A stretch of 64,000 bases of DNA from Pseudomonas sp. NFACC02 (GTDB taxonomy: Bacteria; Pseudomonadota; Gammaproteobacteria; Pseudomonadales; Pseudomonadaceae): contig NZ_FOEO01000016.1 of the NCBI RefSeq assembly GCF_900110765.1, positions 61,568-125,567 on the forward strand, read 5' to 3'. The notes below the pieces were generated by a model that was not told the DNA's origin, searched no databases, and saw nothing but the letters and a program-made list of their open reading frames with translations. This document shows positions 49,339 through 58,718 of the stretch, piece after piece (positions within the stretch are counted from its first letter, which is position 1; each line of letters starts with the position of its first letter). The translations under genes and the position numbers were made by a program.

Positions 49339-49431
49339 GTGGGAGCGAGCTTGCTCGCGAAGAGGCCAGTAGATCCGATGCATTTTCGGTGGCTGATCCT
49401 CAATGTTCACAAGCAAGCTTGCTCCTACAAG
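49339..49431. repeat. REP doublet, GAGCGAGCTTGCTCGCGA type
   Basis: GTGGGAGCGAGCTTGCTCGC at 49339 and a diverged inverted arm AAGCAAGCTTGCTCCTACAA ending near 49430. The second arm has lost the GCGAG part. The rest of the 270-bp gap between the DUF1338 gene and nadE holds nothing I recognise. Confidence 0.7.
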
Positions 49432-49464
49432 GTTGCATACCGTCATTAATTCCGTAGCAGACCC

Positions 49465-50292
49465 TTACGGCGCGTAAGGCAGGTCACGCTTGTGCTGGGT
49501 TTTGCGGTAGGTGTTGATGATGATGTCGAACGCCTCCTGACGCAAAGGTTGGCCATGCAGGAAGGCATCGATCTCGGCATAGGTCACGCCGTGGGACGCC
49601 TCGTCGGGTTTGCCCGGCATCAAATCTTCGAGGTCAGCAGTCGGAATTTTCTCGACCAGATTCTCCGGCGCACCGAAGAAACGCGCGATGGCTCGCACCT
49701 GGTTTTTCACCAGACCGCTCAGCGGCGCCAGGTCGCAGGCGCCGTCACCGAACTTGGTGAAAAAGCCCATCACCGCTTCCGCCGCGTGGTCAGTGCCGAT
49801 CACCAGGCCGCCACGAACGCCCGCGATGGTGTACTGCGCGACCATGCGCGTGCGCGCTTTGACGTTGCCTTTAACGAAATCCACAGCCGCGTCGGACTGG
49901 CCTTCGAAGGCCTTCACCTGCTCGACCAGCGCCTTGACGGAGGGCGCAATGTCCACCGTGTGACGCTCGTCCGGGTTGATGAAGTCCACCGAGGCAGTGG
50001 CTTCATGCTCGTCGTGCTGAATGTGATACGGCAGGCGCACGGCGATGAACTGATAGGCGGTGTCACCGGTGCTTTCACGCAGTTCCTTCACCGCGCGTTG
50101 CGCCATCAGGCCGGCGGTCAGCGAGTCGACGCCGCCACTGATGCCCAGCACCAGCACTTTCAGGCGGGCGTTCTGCAGACAGTCCTTGATGAACTGGACG
50201 CGGCGCGTGACTTCGGCATCAAGTTCACCCTGATTGGCGAACGGGGCCTGGACCTTGAGCGCCTTGGCGATCTCGAGCTGTACGGCTTGCAT
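49465..50292 (-). CDS. nadE: NH3-dependent NAD+ synthetase
   Basis: NadE amidates nicotinate adenine dinucleotide to NAD+, the last step shared by de novo and salvage routes. The 275-residue protein is the ammonia-using form (no glutaminase domain), the same length as E. coli NadE. The PP-loop ATP site is [13 protein letters not shown] (about 52-64) and [26 protein letters not shown] is the deamido-NAD site. ATG 50292, after AAGGAG, replaces the long upstream frame that overlaps pncB. pncB ends about 60 bp upstream on the same strand; together they form a Preiss-Handler salvage pair. Confidence 0.97.
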   Translation of the reverse strand: MQAVQLEIAKALKVQAPFANQGELDAEVTRRVQFIKDCLQNARLKVLVLGISGGVDSLTAGLMAQRAVKELRESTGDTAYQFIAVRLPYHIQHDEHEATASVDFINPDERHTVDIAPSVKALVEQVKAFEGQSDAAVDFVKGNVKARTRMVAQYTIAGVRGGLVIGTDHAAEAVMGFFTKFGDGACDLAPLSGLVKNQVRAIARFFGAPENLVEKIPTADLEDLMPGKPDEASHGVTYAEIDAFLHGQPLRQEAFDIIINTYRKTQHKRDLPYAP

Positions 50293-50353
50293 GATTGACT
50301 CCTTATGCAGAAGAAGAAAATAGGCATTAAAAAGTGTGCGACGGGTGCTCGAG

Positions 50354-51553
50354 TCAGGTTGGCACCTTGAATACGTGGCGCAGATAGGACACGAACTCGG
50401 GGTCCTTGCACTGCGTCTTGCCGGGTTCGTCGGAAATTTTCGCGACGGGCTGGCCGGCACAGGCGGTCATTTTAAGCACGATACTCATGGGCTCGACGCC
50501 CGGCACATCAGCGGTCAGGTTGGTGCCAATGCCGAAGCTGACATTGATCCGACCGCGCAATGCGCGAAATATTTCCAGCGCTTTGGGCAGGTTCAGCCCA
50601 TCGGAAAACACCAGGGTTTTGGTCATCGGATCGATGCCGAGCTTCTGGTAGTGCCCGATGCATTTCTCGGCCCATTGCACAGGATCGCCCGAGTCGTGGC
50701 GCAAGCCGTCGAAAAGCTTGGCGAAGAACAGGTCGAAATCGCCCAGGAAGGCATCGGTGGTGATGCAGTCCGTCAGCGCAATGCCGAGCAGGCCGCGGTA
50801 TTCACGCACCCAGCAATCGAGCGCGGCGATCTGGCTGTCGATCAGGCGCGGGCCCAGTTGCTGGTGCGCCATGATCCATTCGTGGGCCATGGTGCCGAGT
50901 GGCTTGAGGTCGAATTTGCGAGCCAGGTGCACGTTGCTGGTGCCCACGAACTGACCGGGGAAGTCTTTCTTCAAAACCGATACGACATCTTCCTGCACTG
51001 CGTAGGAAAAACGCCGGCGGGTGCCGAAATCAGCCACCTTCAGTTCCGCCAGTTCGTCGGGCGTGGCAGCGCCGGTCAGCCAGTCGAACTTGCGATACAA
51101 CTGATCGCGGGCTTGAACCAGCAGGGTATCGGGGTTGCGGTTTCGATTGCGCACCTCGCTGACGATGGCGAGGATCGGTACCTCAAACAGGATCACGTGC
51201 AGCCACGGGCCGGCGAGGCGGATGGTCAGTTCGTTGTTCTCGATGCTGGTCTGCACGTAACGGAGGTTGAAGCGGAACAGGCCGAGGAAACGCAGGAAAT
51301 CCGGCTTCATGAAGTTGATGCGCTCCAGAAAGCCGGTTTCTTCGATGCTCAGGGACAGATCGCAGAGCTGCTCGATCTGTTGGCGAATGTCCTTCAGATA
51401 AGGCCGCAGATCTTCACTGTTACGGCAGCGAAACTCCCATTCAACGTCGACGTTGGGGTAGTTGTGCAGCACAGCCTGCATCATGCTCAGCTTGTAGAGG
51501 TCGGTATCGAGCAGGTTCTGCACGATCCGGTCCGCGAAAGCGCTCTCACTCAT
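50354..51553 (-). CDS. pncB: Nicotinate phosphoribosyltransferase
   Basis: PncB makes nicotinate mononucleotide from nicotinate, PRPP and ATP, the entry to NAD salvage. The 399-residue protein begins [33 protein letters not shown], the family N-terminus. It carries [11 protein letters not shown] and the conserved [14 protein letters not shown], with the His that is phosphorylated during the ATP-coupled cycle in characterised members. The start is ATG 51553 behind GGAG. The pncB-nadE pair lies between the DUF1338 gene and the LysR/amaB genes. Confidence 0.97.
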   Translation of the reverse strand: MSESAFADRIVQNLLDTDLYKLSMMQAVLHNYPNVDVEWEFRCRNSEDLRPYLKDIRQQIEQLCDLSLSIEETGFLERINFMKPDFLRFLGLFRFNLRYVQTSIENNELTIRLAGPWLHVILFEVPILAIVSEVRNRNRNPDTLLVQARDQLYRKFDWLTGAATPDELAELKVADFGTRRRFSYAVQEDVVSVLKKDFPGQFVGTSNVHLARKFDLKPLGTMAHEWIMAHQQLGPRLIDSQIAALDCWVREYRGLLGIALTDCITTDAFLGDFDLFFAKLFDGLRHDSGDPVQWAEKCIGHYQKLGIDPMTKTLVFSDGLNLPKALEIFRALRGRINVSFGIGTNLTADVPGVEPMSIVLKMTACAGQPVAKISDEPGKTQCKDPEFVSYLRHVFKVPT

Positions 51554-51742
51554 TGTGTCGCTCCAGCCAGCAGCGGCCGCCAGGGTGCGGCCCATGGAAT
51601 TCAAGTCGGTGTCGCATACAACCTTGTGGGAGCGCCTGATGTTGGCTTCAGGCCACTACGTCCGGTCTGTTATTGACGATGACCGACATAATGCCAGCCG
51701 AGAGCGGGTTGGGGCAGAAATGTTTGGTTGTGTGATTTTCCT

Positions 51743-51876
51743 ATAGGAGCGTGGCTTGTCCCGCGATCTGCTGCGTAGCGGCAGTAAAACCGGGAAATGA
51801 GATGTTCCTGATACGCCAGGGTCGCATGGGTTTGCTGCCGGTTCCCGGCAGATCGCGGGACAAGCCACGCTCCTAC
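51743..51876. repeat. Long-spaced REP doublet, GGAGCGTGGCTTGTCCCGCGAT type
   Basis: AGGAGCGTGGCTTGTCCCGC at 51745 and the perfect inverted arm GCGGGACAAGCCACGCTCCT ending at 51874. About 90 nt separate the arms, more than in the other doublets here, and that middle part has its own inverted pieces. Confidence 0.85.
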
Positions 51877-51925
51877 AGATGTCAGCATGCCAGATGTCAG
51901 CATGCCAGGTGCCAGGTGCCAGGTG
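51877..51925. repeat. Short tandem repeats ATGTCAGCATGCCAG x2 then GTGCCAG x3
   Basis: Two copies of the 15-mer ATGTCAGCATGCCAG followed directly by three GTGCCAG units, right beside the REP doublet and 9 bp from the stop codon of the LysR gene. Looks like recent slippage; length may vary between strains. Confidence 0.8.
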
Positions 51926-51933
51926 AACGGGCC

Positions 51934-52839
51934 TTACTGCGGCGTTGGCGTGTCCAGTTGCTCCAGCATCCACTCCACGAATACGCGGATCTTCGGTACC
52001 TCGGCCGCGTGCTCCGGGTACGCCAGGTAGTAGGCATCGCGGCTGGGCAGTGCATGCGGCCAGGGAATGATCAGCTTGCCGTCCGCCAACTCCTCCTCGA
52101 CCAGAAACCGCGGCAACAGCGCAACGCCGCAACCGACCTGTGCTGCGCGGATGCACATGTAGAACGTCTCGAAACGCGGGCCGTGGTAGCTGTGTTCGGT
52201 CTGATAACCCTGATCTTCGAACCATTCATGCCAGGCTTGAGGACGATGGGCGTTCTGCAGCAAGACCAGATCCGCCAACTGCGTCGGATCGGTGAAGGGC
52301 TTGTCGGGCAGGCTGGCGGGCGCGCAGACCGGGATCAGTTCCTCGCTGAACAGCTTCACGCTTTCTGCACCGGGGCGCGCGCCCTGTCCGAAATAGAACG
52401 ACATGTCGCAGCGGCTCTGGGCCAGATCGTCGCTTTCCTGTTCGTTGACCAGGTCCAGATGAATGTGCGGATGACGCAGGCGCCAGCCTTTGAGCCGGGG
52501 GACCAGCCAGCGTGCGCCGAACGTCGATGGTGTGGACACACGCAGAACCTCGGTTTCGCCGCCGTAAGAGCGCAGAAAGTGCGTGGACATCTCCATCTGC
52601 GTGAGCACCTTGCGCACTTCCGCCAGGTACAGCGCGCCGGCGGGCGTCAGCTGCAGGCGTCGACGCACGCGTCTGAACAACAGGTGCTGGACCAGTTCTT
52701 CGAGTTGCGCCACTTGCTTGCTGACCGCACTTTGCGTGAGGTTCAGCTCTTCGGCGGCGCGGGTGAAACTCAGGTGCCGGGTCACCGCTTCGAAACATTG
52801 CAGCGCCGTGACGGAAGGCAGGTGGCGTTTGTTCAGCAT
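51934..52839 (-). CDS. LysR-family regulator beside amaB
   Basis: A 301-residue LysR regulator. The winged helix-turn-helix is at about 8-65 (LPSVTALQCFEAVTRHLSFTRAAEELNLTQSAVSKQVAQLEELV). The rest is the ligand-binding domain of the GcvA-like subgroup (STFGARWLVPRLKGWRLRHPHIHLDLV). It is divergent from amaB with about 175 bp between the starts, the typical arrangement for a LysR protein that controls its neighbour, and a LysR gene sits at the same place by amaB in P. putida. It probably senses an intermediate of lysine or pipecolate breakdown. The inducer is not known from the sequence. Confidence 0.9.
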   Translation of the reverse strand: MLNKRHLPSVTALQCFEAVTRHLSFTRAAEELNLTQSAVSKQVAQLEELVQHLLFRRVRRRLQLTPAGALYLAEVRKVLTQMEMSTHFLRSYGGETEVLRVSTPSTFGARWLVPRLKGWRLRHPHIHLDLVNEQESDDLAQSRCDMSFYFGQGARPGAESVKLFSEELIPVCAPASLPDKPFTDPTQLADLVLLQNAHRPQAWHEWFEDQGYQTEHSYHGPRFETFYMCIRAAQVGCGVALLPRFLVEEELADGKLIIPWPHALPSRDAYYLAYPEHAAEVPKIRVFVEWMLEQLDTPTPQ

Positions 52840-53013
52840 ATTCAGGCCTGTTAAGCATCAGCATGAAAAAACGGAATGATATCTCGCTTAAACGTCGTTT
52901 GTTGGACTGACTGAGTCCGGCTATTACTAGAGCCTGACGCTAGCCCCCATGCCCGCACGCAATCCCGGCATTCCGCATTCGTGTTTACGGCTCAACTGAA
53001 TCCAGGAGAAACC

Positions 53014-54504
53014 ATGCTTAACGATCTTCTATCCCGCCTCGGTGTCGACCCTGCCCTCCATCAGAAAGGCGACAAGCCTGTTCACACGCCGATCGATGGC
53101 AGCCAGGTCGCTTCGGTGAGTTGGGAAGGTGCCGCTGAAGTCGAGCAGCGCATCACCCGTGCCGAGCACGCGTTCGATGCCTGGCGCAAGGTCCCTGCGC
53201 CTCGCCGCGGTGAGTTGATTCGTCTGTTCGGTGAAGCCCTGCGCAAACACAAGGCCGATCTGGGCGAGCTGGTTTCCTGGGAGGCCGGCAAAATCACTCA
53301 GGAAGGTCTGGGTGAAGTGCAGGAAATGATCGACATCTGCGACTTCGCGGTGGGCCTGTCTCGTCAGATGTATGGCCTGACCATCGCCTCCGAGCGTCCG
53401 GGTCACCACATGCGCGAAACCTGGCACCCGCTGGGTGTGGTTGGCGTGATCAGCGCGTTCAACTTCCCGGTGGCTGTCTGGTCGTGGAACACCGCGCTGG
53501 CGCTGGTGTGTGGTAACTCGGTGATCTGGAAACCATCGGAAAAGACGCCGCTGACTGCACTGGCCTGCCAGGCGTTGTTCGATCGCGTTGCCGCAGAGTT
53601 TCCTGACGCGCCGCAGTTTCTGGCGCAGTGCATCGTCGGGGGACGTGAGGCCGGCGAAGCGCTGGTGGATGACGCCCGTGTTGCGCTGATCAGCGCCACC
53701 GGCAGCACGCGCATGGGCCGCGAAGTCGCGCCGAAGATTGCAGCGCGTTTCGCACGCAGCATTCTGGAGCTGGGCGGCAATAACGCCATGATCCTGACCC
53801 CGAGCGCCGACCTGGACCTGGCGGTGCGCGCCGTTCTGTTCAGCGCCGTGGGCACGGCGGGTCAGCGTTGCACCACGCTGCGTCGTCTGATTGCGCATAA
53901 GTCGGTCAAGGCCGAGTTCGTCGAGCGCCTGAAAGCGGCCTACGCCAAGGTTCGCATCGGACATCCGTTGGAAGGCAATCTGGTCGGTCCGCTGATCGAC
54001 AAGCAAAGCTTCGAAAACATGCAGGAAGCGCTGGAGCAAGCCTTGAGCGAAGGCGGCAAGGTGTTCGGCGGCAAGCGACAGTTGCAAGACCAGTTCCCGA
54101 ACGCTTACTACGTCTCGCCGGCCATCGTTGAAATGCCGGAGCAGAGCGACGTGGTGCGCAATGAAACCTTCGCACCGATCCTGTACGTGATCGGTTATGA
54201 AGATTTCAACGAAGCCGTGCGCCTGAACAATGACGTGCCACAAGGCCTGTCTTCATGCATCTTCACCACCGACGTACGTGAGGCCGAGCAGTTCATTTCT
54301 GCGCTGGGCAGTGACTGTGGCATCGCCAACGTCAACATTGGCCCGAGTGGTGCAGAGATCGGTGGCGCGTTTGGTGGCGAGAAAGAAACCGGGGGCGGTC
54401 GTGAGTCCGGTTCGGATGCGTGGAAAGGCTACATGCGTCGCCAGACGGCAACCGTGAACTACTCCCGCGAGTTGCCGTTGGCGCAGGGGATTACGTTTGA
54501 TTGA
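53014..54504 (+). CDS. amaB: L-piperidine-6-carboxylate / 2-aminoadipate semialdehyde dehydrogenase AmaB
   Basis: A 496-residue NAD+-dependent aldehyde dehydrogenase that oxidises 2-aminoadipate 6-semialdehyde (cyclic form piperideine-6-carboxylate) to 2-aminoadipate. Conserved parts: PLGVVGVISAFNFPVAVWSWNTALAL, NAD site SATGSTRMGREVAPKIAARF, catalytic Glu in ILELGGNNAMI, catalytic Cys in GTAGQRCTTLRRL, and GSDAWKGYMRRQTATVNYS near the end, a signature of the antiquitin/AASADH group. Length equals P. putida AmaB. ATG 53014 after AGGAGA. amaA follows in the same direction. Confidence 0.92.
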   Translation: MLNDLLSRLGVDPALHQKGDKPVHTPIDGSQVASVSWEGAAEVEQRITRAEHAFDAWRKVPAPRRGELIRLFGEALRKHKADLGELVSWEAGKITQEGLGEVQEMIDICDFAVGLSRQMYGLTIASERPGHHMRETWHPLGVVGVISAFNFPVAVWSWNTALALVCGNSVIWKPSEKTPLTALACQALFDRVAAEFPDAPQFLAQCIVGGREAGEALVDDARVALISATGSTRMGREVAPKIAARFARSILELGGNNAMILTPSADLDLAVRAVLFSAVGTAGQRCTTLRRLIAHKSVKAEFVERLKAAYAKVRIGHPLEGNLVGPLIDKQSFENMQEALEQALSEGGKVFGGKRQLQDQFPNAYYVSPAIVEMPEQSDVVRNETFAPILYVIGYEDFNEAVRLNNDVPQGLSSCIFTTDVREAEQFISALGSDCGIANVNIGPSGAEIGGAFGGEKETGGGRESGSDAWKGYMRRQTATVNYSRELPLAQGITFD

Positions 54505-54542
54505 TTGAATCGCGGTCAGCAGAGCTACCGCGTTGACCCTGT

Positions 54543-54622
54543 TCGCGAGCAAGCTCGCTCCCACAGGAACTGTGAACACCTTTCGGACGTGTCCACCCGG
54601 TGGGAGCGAGCTTGCTCGCGAA
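54543..54622. repeat. REP doublet, GTGGGAGCGAGCTTGCTCGCGA type
   Basis: TCGCGAGCAAGCTCGCTCCCAC (from 54543) and inverted GTGGGAGCGAGCTTGCTCGC (to about 54620): here the arms point outward compared with the other doublets. It lies between amaB and amaA, so it could separate their expression. Confidence 0.85.
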
Positions 54623-54704
54623 GGCGTCAGAACGAACGACATCAGTATCCGGGTTTTGAATCACCGTTTGATGATCGGTAATGGTTTGGCTGTGCCTCTT
54701 TGAT

Positions 54705-54813
54705 GATCGTGCCCACGCTCTGCGGGGGCATGGCTTGATGGACGCTCTGCGTCCGTTTTTGTATGACGCAGAGCGTCATGAACTGCGTTCCCACGCGGAG
54801 CATGGGAACGATC
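54705..54813. repeat. 109-bp element with GATCGT ... ACGATC ends
   Basis: Begins GATCGTGCCCACGCTCTGCG and ends GCGGAGCATGGGAACGATC, an imperfect inverted repeat of about 19 bp. Inside is a second inverted repeat GACGCTCTGCGTC ... GACGCAGAGCGTC. A related half-copy is at 63590-63657. It is 30 bp upstream of amaA. Probably a dispersed miniature element; no target-site duplication is obvious. Confidence 0.65.
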
Positions 54814-54843
54814 GGTATACGTGTCCCTTTCCGAGGTTTTGCG

Positions 54844-56127
54844 ATGCCGCTACGCGAAGAATGTCTATGGGAAACGCTGACGCCGCAGAGGCCTGAGGCG
54901 CCAGCGTTGAAGGGGGAGGTGACCGTCGATGTGTGCGTGATCGGCGCAGGCATCACGGGGTTGTCAGCGGCGATTCATCTGCTTGAACAAGGCAAGACAG
55001 TCGCCGTCGTCGAGGCTCATCGTACCGGGCAGGGTGGCTCGGGGCGTAATGTGGGGCTGGTCAACGCCGGGCTGTGGATTCCGCCTGACGAAATCGAAGC
55101 CGGTTTCGGCGAGAAAGTCGGCAGCCAGCTCAACACCATGCTCGGTAATGCCCCTTCGCTGGTGTTCAGCCTGATCGAAAAGTACGGCATCGACTGTCAG
55201 GCGACCCGTAAGGGAACACTGCACATGGCGCACAATGCCAAGGGCGAAATTGACCTCCGCAGCCGCGAAGAGCAATGGAAGCGTCGCGGTGCGCCGATTG
55301 AGTTGCTCACCGGCAAGGCCTGTCAGGAAGCGACCGGTACGAAAGAAATCACGGCCGCCTTGCTTGACCATCGTGCCGGCACGATCAACCCGATGGCCTA
55401 CACCAGCGGTCTTGCAGAAGCCGCATCCGGGCTCGGGGGGCAGCGTTTCGACCACTCGCCGGTCAGGCGCCTGGAACGTCAGGGGCAGCGCTGGTGTGTC
55501 ATCACCGAAAACGGGTCGGTGGTCGCCGATCAGGTCGTGATCGCCTCTAACGCCTACACCGAAGGTGAATGGACCGAACTGCGTCGAAACTTTTTCCCCG
55601 GTTATTACTATCAGGTTGCCTCCGCGCCGCTGACCGAAGACGCTGCGCAGCAGATCCTGCCAGGCGGTCAAGGCTCGTGGGACACCCGTCAGGTGCTGAG
55701 CAGCATTCGTCGCGATGCGGACGGCCGCCTGTTACTGGGCAGTCTGGGTAACGGCAATCAAAAGCCGATCTGGTTCCTCAAGGCGTGGGCCGATCGTGTT
55801 CAACAGCACTATTTCCCATACCTGAAAAAGGTTGATTGGGAGTGCACGTGGACCGGTTGTATCGCGTTCACGCCCGATCATCTGCTGCGCATGTTCGAGC
55901 CTGCACCAGGATTGGTCGCGGTAACCGGTTATAACGGCCGCGGAAATACCACCGGCACGGTTGTCGGTAAGGCGTTCGCCGATTACCTGTGCACCGGCGA
56001 TGCATCCGTTCTGCCGATTCCTTTCGCCAGCATGCAGCCGCTCTCGGCCATCGGTTTACGCAGCTCTTTATATGAGGCTGGCTTTTCGCTATATCATGCC
56101 GGGCAATGTCTCAGGGTCGTGATCTGA
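54844..56127 (+). CDS. amaA: FAD-dependent L-pipecolate oxidase AmaA
   Basis: A 427-residue DAO-family flavoprotein. The FAD-binding loop is VDVCVIGAGITGLSAAIHLLEQGKTVAVVEA (about 25-55), and GYNGRGNTTGTVVGKAFADYL near the end completes the flavin site. In P. putida AmaA oxidises L-pipecolate in the D-lysine route and hands the product to AmaB. Same neighbourhood, size and direction here support that role. The start MPLREECLWETL at 54844 follows GAGG; the frame opens earlier inside the repeat element and that part is not coding. The gap to amaB (about 340 bp) is filled by two repeats, so a separate promoter is possible. Confidence 0.88.
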   Translation: MPLREECLWETLTPQRPEAPALKGEVTVDVCVIGAGITGLSAAIHLLEQGKTVAVVEAHRTGQGGSGRNVGLVNAGLWIPPDEIEAGFGEKVGSQLNTMLGNAPSLVFSLIEKYGIDCQATRKGTLHMAHNAKGEIDLRSREEQWKRRGAPIELLTGKACQEATGTKEITAALLDHRAGTINPMAYTSGLAEAASGLGGQRFDHSPVRRLERQGQRWCVITENGSVVADQVVIASNAYTEGEWTELRRNFFPGYYYQVASAPLTEDAAQQILPGGQGSWDTRQVLSSIRRDADGRLLLGSLGNGNQKPIWFLKAWADRVQQHYFPYLKKVDWECTWTGCIAFTPDHLLRMFEPAPGLVAVTGYNGRGNTTGTVVGKAFADYLCTGDASVLPIPFASMQPLSAIGLRSSLYEAGFSLYHAGQCLRVVI

Positions 56128-56230
56128 GACGAAATACCTGTCATGACGAGGCGCTTTTTCGCGCGTCCACTCACCTGAAATGGTGCGTCCCGTAGCGACC
56201 TCGCACCGCCGGTGTGCAGATCGGTGACGC

Positions 56231-56353
56231 ACCCTGTAACAACAGGGTTGTACAGGTCAGGTTGGCAGGGTTGCGAGGTTTGGTCGTCAGGGTTGCTCTT
56301 TATAAGTCGCAGGGTTGCACCTTGCGCGGTTTAGACGGTTGCACGCCCTGTAA
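56231..56353 (+). promoter_or_regulatory. Array of CAGGGTTG direct repeats upstream of braC
   Basis: CAGGGTTG begins at 56243, 56266, 56288 and 56310, with a weaker fifth copy GACGGTTG at 56334: steps of 23, 22, 22 and 24 bp, close to two helical turns. The opposite motif CCCTGTAA stands at both edges (56232 and 56346); the first makes a perfect palindrome ACCCTGT-aaca-ACAGGGT with repeat 1. The array ends 75-80 bp before a sigma-54 promoter, the usual place for activator binding. The bound protein is unknown to me. Confidence 0.7.
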
Positions 56354-56415
56354 AAAAGGGCCGGAAACAGTCGAATAACAACAAGACCACGACTTTTTCC
56401 AGAATAAAAAACCGA

Positions 56416-56431
56416 TGGCACGCCACTTGCT
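56416..56431 (+). promoter_or_regulatory. Perfect sigma-54 promoter of the bra operon
   Basis: TGGCACGCCACTTGCT matches the consensus TGGCACG-N4-TTGCW at every fixed position. It ends 52 nt before braC and needs an enhancer-binding activator upstream. Confidence 0.85.
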
Positions 56432-56483
56432 CACAGCAACTCCGTGGTCGCAGTGCTAATTAAAAACCTAGGAGCACCAACTC

Positions 56484-57617
56484 ATGTCGCAGACGTTTTA
56501 CAGGAAAGGCTTTCTGGCACTCGCAGTCGCTACTGCAATGGGTGCGGCTACTTTTGCGCAGGCTGACATCAAGATCGGCGTTGCAGGCCCAATGACAGGT
56601 GCCAACGCCTCGTTCGGCGAGCAATACATGAAAGGCGCTCAAGCAGCAGCCGATGCCATCAATGCTGCGGGCGGTGTCAACGGGGAAAAAATCGCTCTGA
56701 CCGCTTATGACGACGCCTGCGAGCCAAAACAGGCTGTGGCAGTGGCCAACAAGGCTGCATCGGACAAGGTTGCCGGCGTAGTCGGTCACTTCTGCTCGTC
56801 TTCGACCATTCCGGCATCGGAAGTCTATGACGAAGCCGGCATCATCGCGATCACCCCGGGTTCCACCAACCCGCAAGTCACCGAGCGCGGCCTGAGTGCG
56901 ATGTTCCGTATGTGCGGCCGTGACGACCAGCAAGGTGTCGTCGCTGGCGACTACATCGTCGACGTGCTCAAAGCCAAGAAAGTCGCGGTCATCAACGACA
57001 AGGACACCTATGGCAAAGGCCTGGCTGACGCCACTGCCAAGCAGTTGACCGCTCGCGGTGTGAAGCCTGTGCTGGAAGAAGGTCTGACCCGTGGCGAGAA
57101 AGATTTCAGCGCCCTGGTCACCAAAATCCGCTCCACTGGCGCTGACGTCGTTTACTTCGGCGGCTTACACCCGGAAGCTGGCCCACTCGTTCGCCAACTG
57201 CGTGAGCAAGGCCTGAAAGACGTCAAGTTCATGTCCGACGACGGCATCGTGACCGACGAGCTGGTGACCACCGCAGGCGGCCCTCAGTATGTCGATGGCG
57301 TGTACATGACCTTCGGCGCTGACCCTCGCATGCTGCCGGACAGCAAGGCGGTGGTCGAGCAGTTCCGCAAGTCCGGTTACGAGCCTGAAGGCTACACCCT
57401 GTACGCCTACGCTTCGGTTCAGGCCCTGGCCGCTGGCTTCAACGGCGCCAAGTCCAACAAAGGCGACGACGCTGCCAAGTGGCTCAAATCCCACCCTGTC
57501 AAAACAGTCATGGGCGAAAAAGCCTGGGACAGCAAAGGCGACCTGAAGGTCTCCGACTACGTGGTTTACCAGTGGGACAAGGACGGCAAATATCACCAGC
57601 TCGAAAAGCAGAAGTGA
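56484..57617 (+). CDS. braC: Branched-chain-amino-acid-type ABC transporter, periplasmic binding protein
   Basis: A 377-residue periplasmic binding protein (LIV-binding family). The signal peptide is about MSQTFYRKGFLALAVATAMG to AQA, cleaved before DIKIG. The mature protein opens IKIGVAGPMTGANASFGEQYMKGAQAAADAINAAGGVNG, with a Cys pair in the first lobe (DDACEP ... GHFCSSS), as in LivJ/LivK/BraC. Ligand is probably branched-chain or related amino acids; with the lysine catabolic genes just upstream another amino acid is possible. Start after AGGAG. Controlled by the perfect sigma-54 promoter and the repeat array upstream. Confidence 0.93.
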   Translation: MSQTFYRKGFLALAVATAMGAATFAQADIKIGVAGPMTGANASFGEQYMKGAQAAADAINAAGGVNGEKIALTAYDDACEPKQAVAVANKAASDKVAGVVGHFCSSSTIPASEVYDEAGIIAITPGSTNPQVTERGLSAMFRMCGRDDQQGVVAGDYIVDVLKAKKVAVINDKDTYGKGLADATAKQLTARGVKPVLEEGLTRGEKDFSALVTKIRSTGADVVYFGGLHPEAGPLVRQLREQGLKDVKFMSDDGIVTDELVTTAGGPQYVDGVYMTFGADPRMLPDSKAVVEQFRKSGYEPEGYTLYAYASVQALAAGFNGAKSNKGDDAAKWLKSHPVKTVMGEKAWDSKGDLKVSDYVVYQWDKDGKYHQLEKQK

Positions 57618-57637
57618 GTTGAGCTCCTAGTCGAGTC

Positions 57638-57706
57638 GGCCGTTTCGCGAGCTTGGAACCTCGGAACGGCCTGACCCGGTAATCGGTGCCGCCTTGTGCG
57701 GCGCCG
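57638..57706 (+). terminator. Two hairpins between braC and braD (attenuation or processing)
   Basis: GGCCGTTTC ... GGAACGGCC (57638-57671, 8 of 9 bp) and GGTGCCGC-cttgt-GCGGCGCC (57685-57706). Neither has a T-run. Such structures often protect the binding-protein mRNA and lower permease expression, which fits the stoichiometry of these importers. Confidence 0.55.
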
Positions 57707-57801
57707 GATTCTTCTGTTGCCACCGTGTGCGTCCCGCTATCTCTCACGAGGAGGTACCCGGTACGCGCCAAGCTGGCCCTTCAAGTTCGTGAGCGTGCGT
57801 G

Positions 57802-58716
<915 letters not shown>

Positions 58717-58718
58717 CC

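Noticed and set aside
56231..56353. CRISPR array or plasmid-type iteron origin
   Set aside because: Repeats are only 8 bp, with no spacers of CRISPR size, no cas or rep genes, and they stand at activator distance from a promoter.
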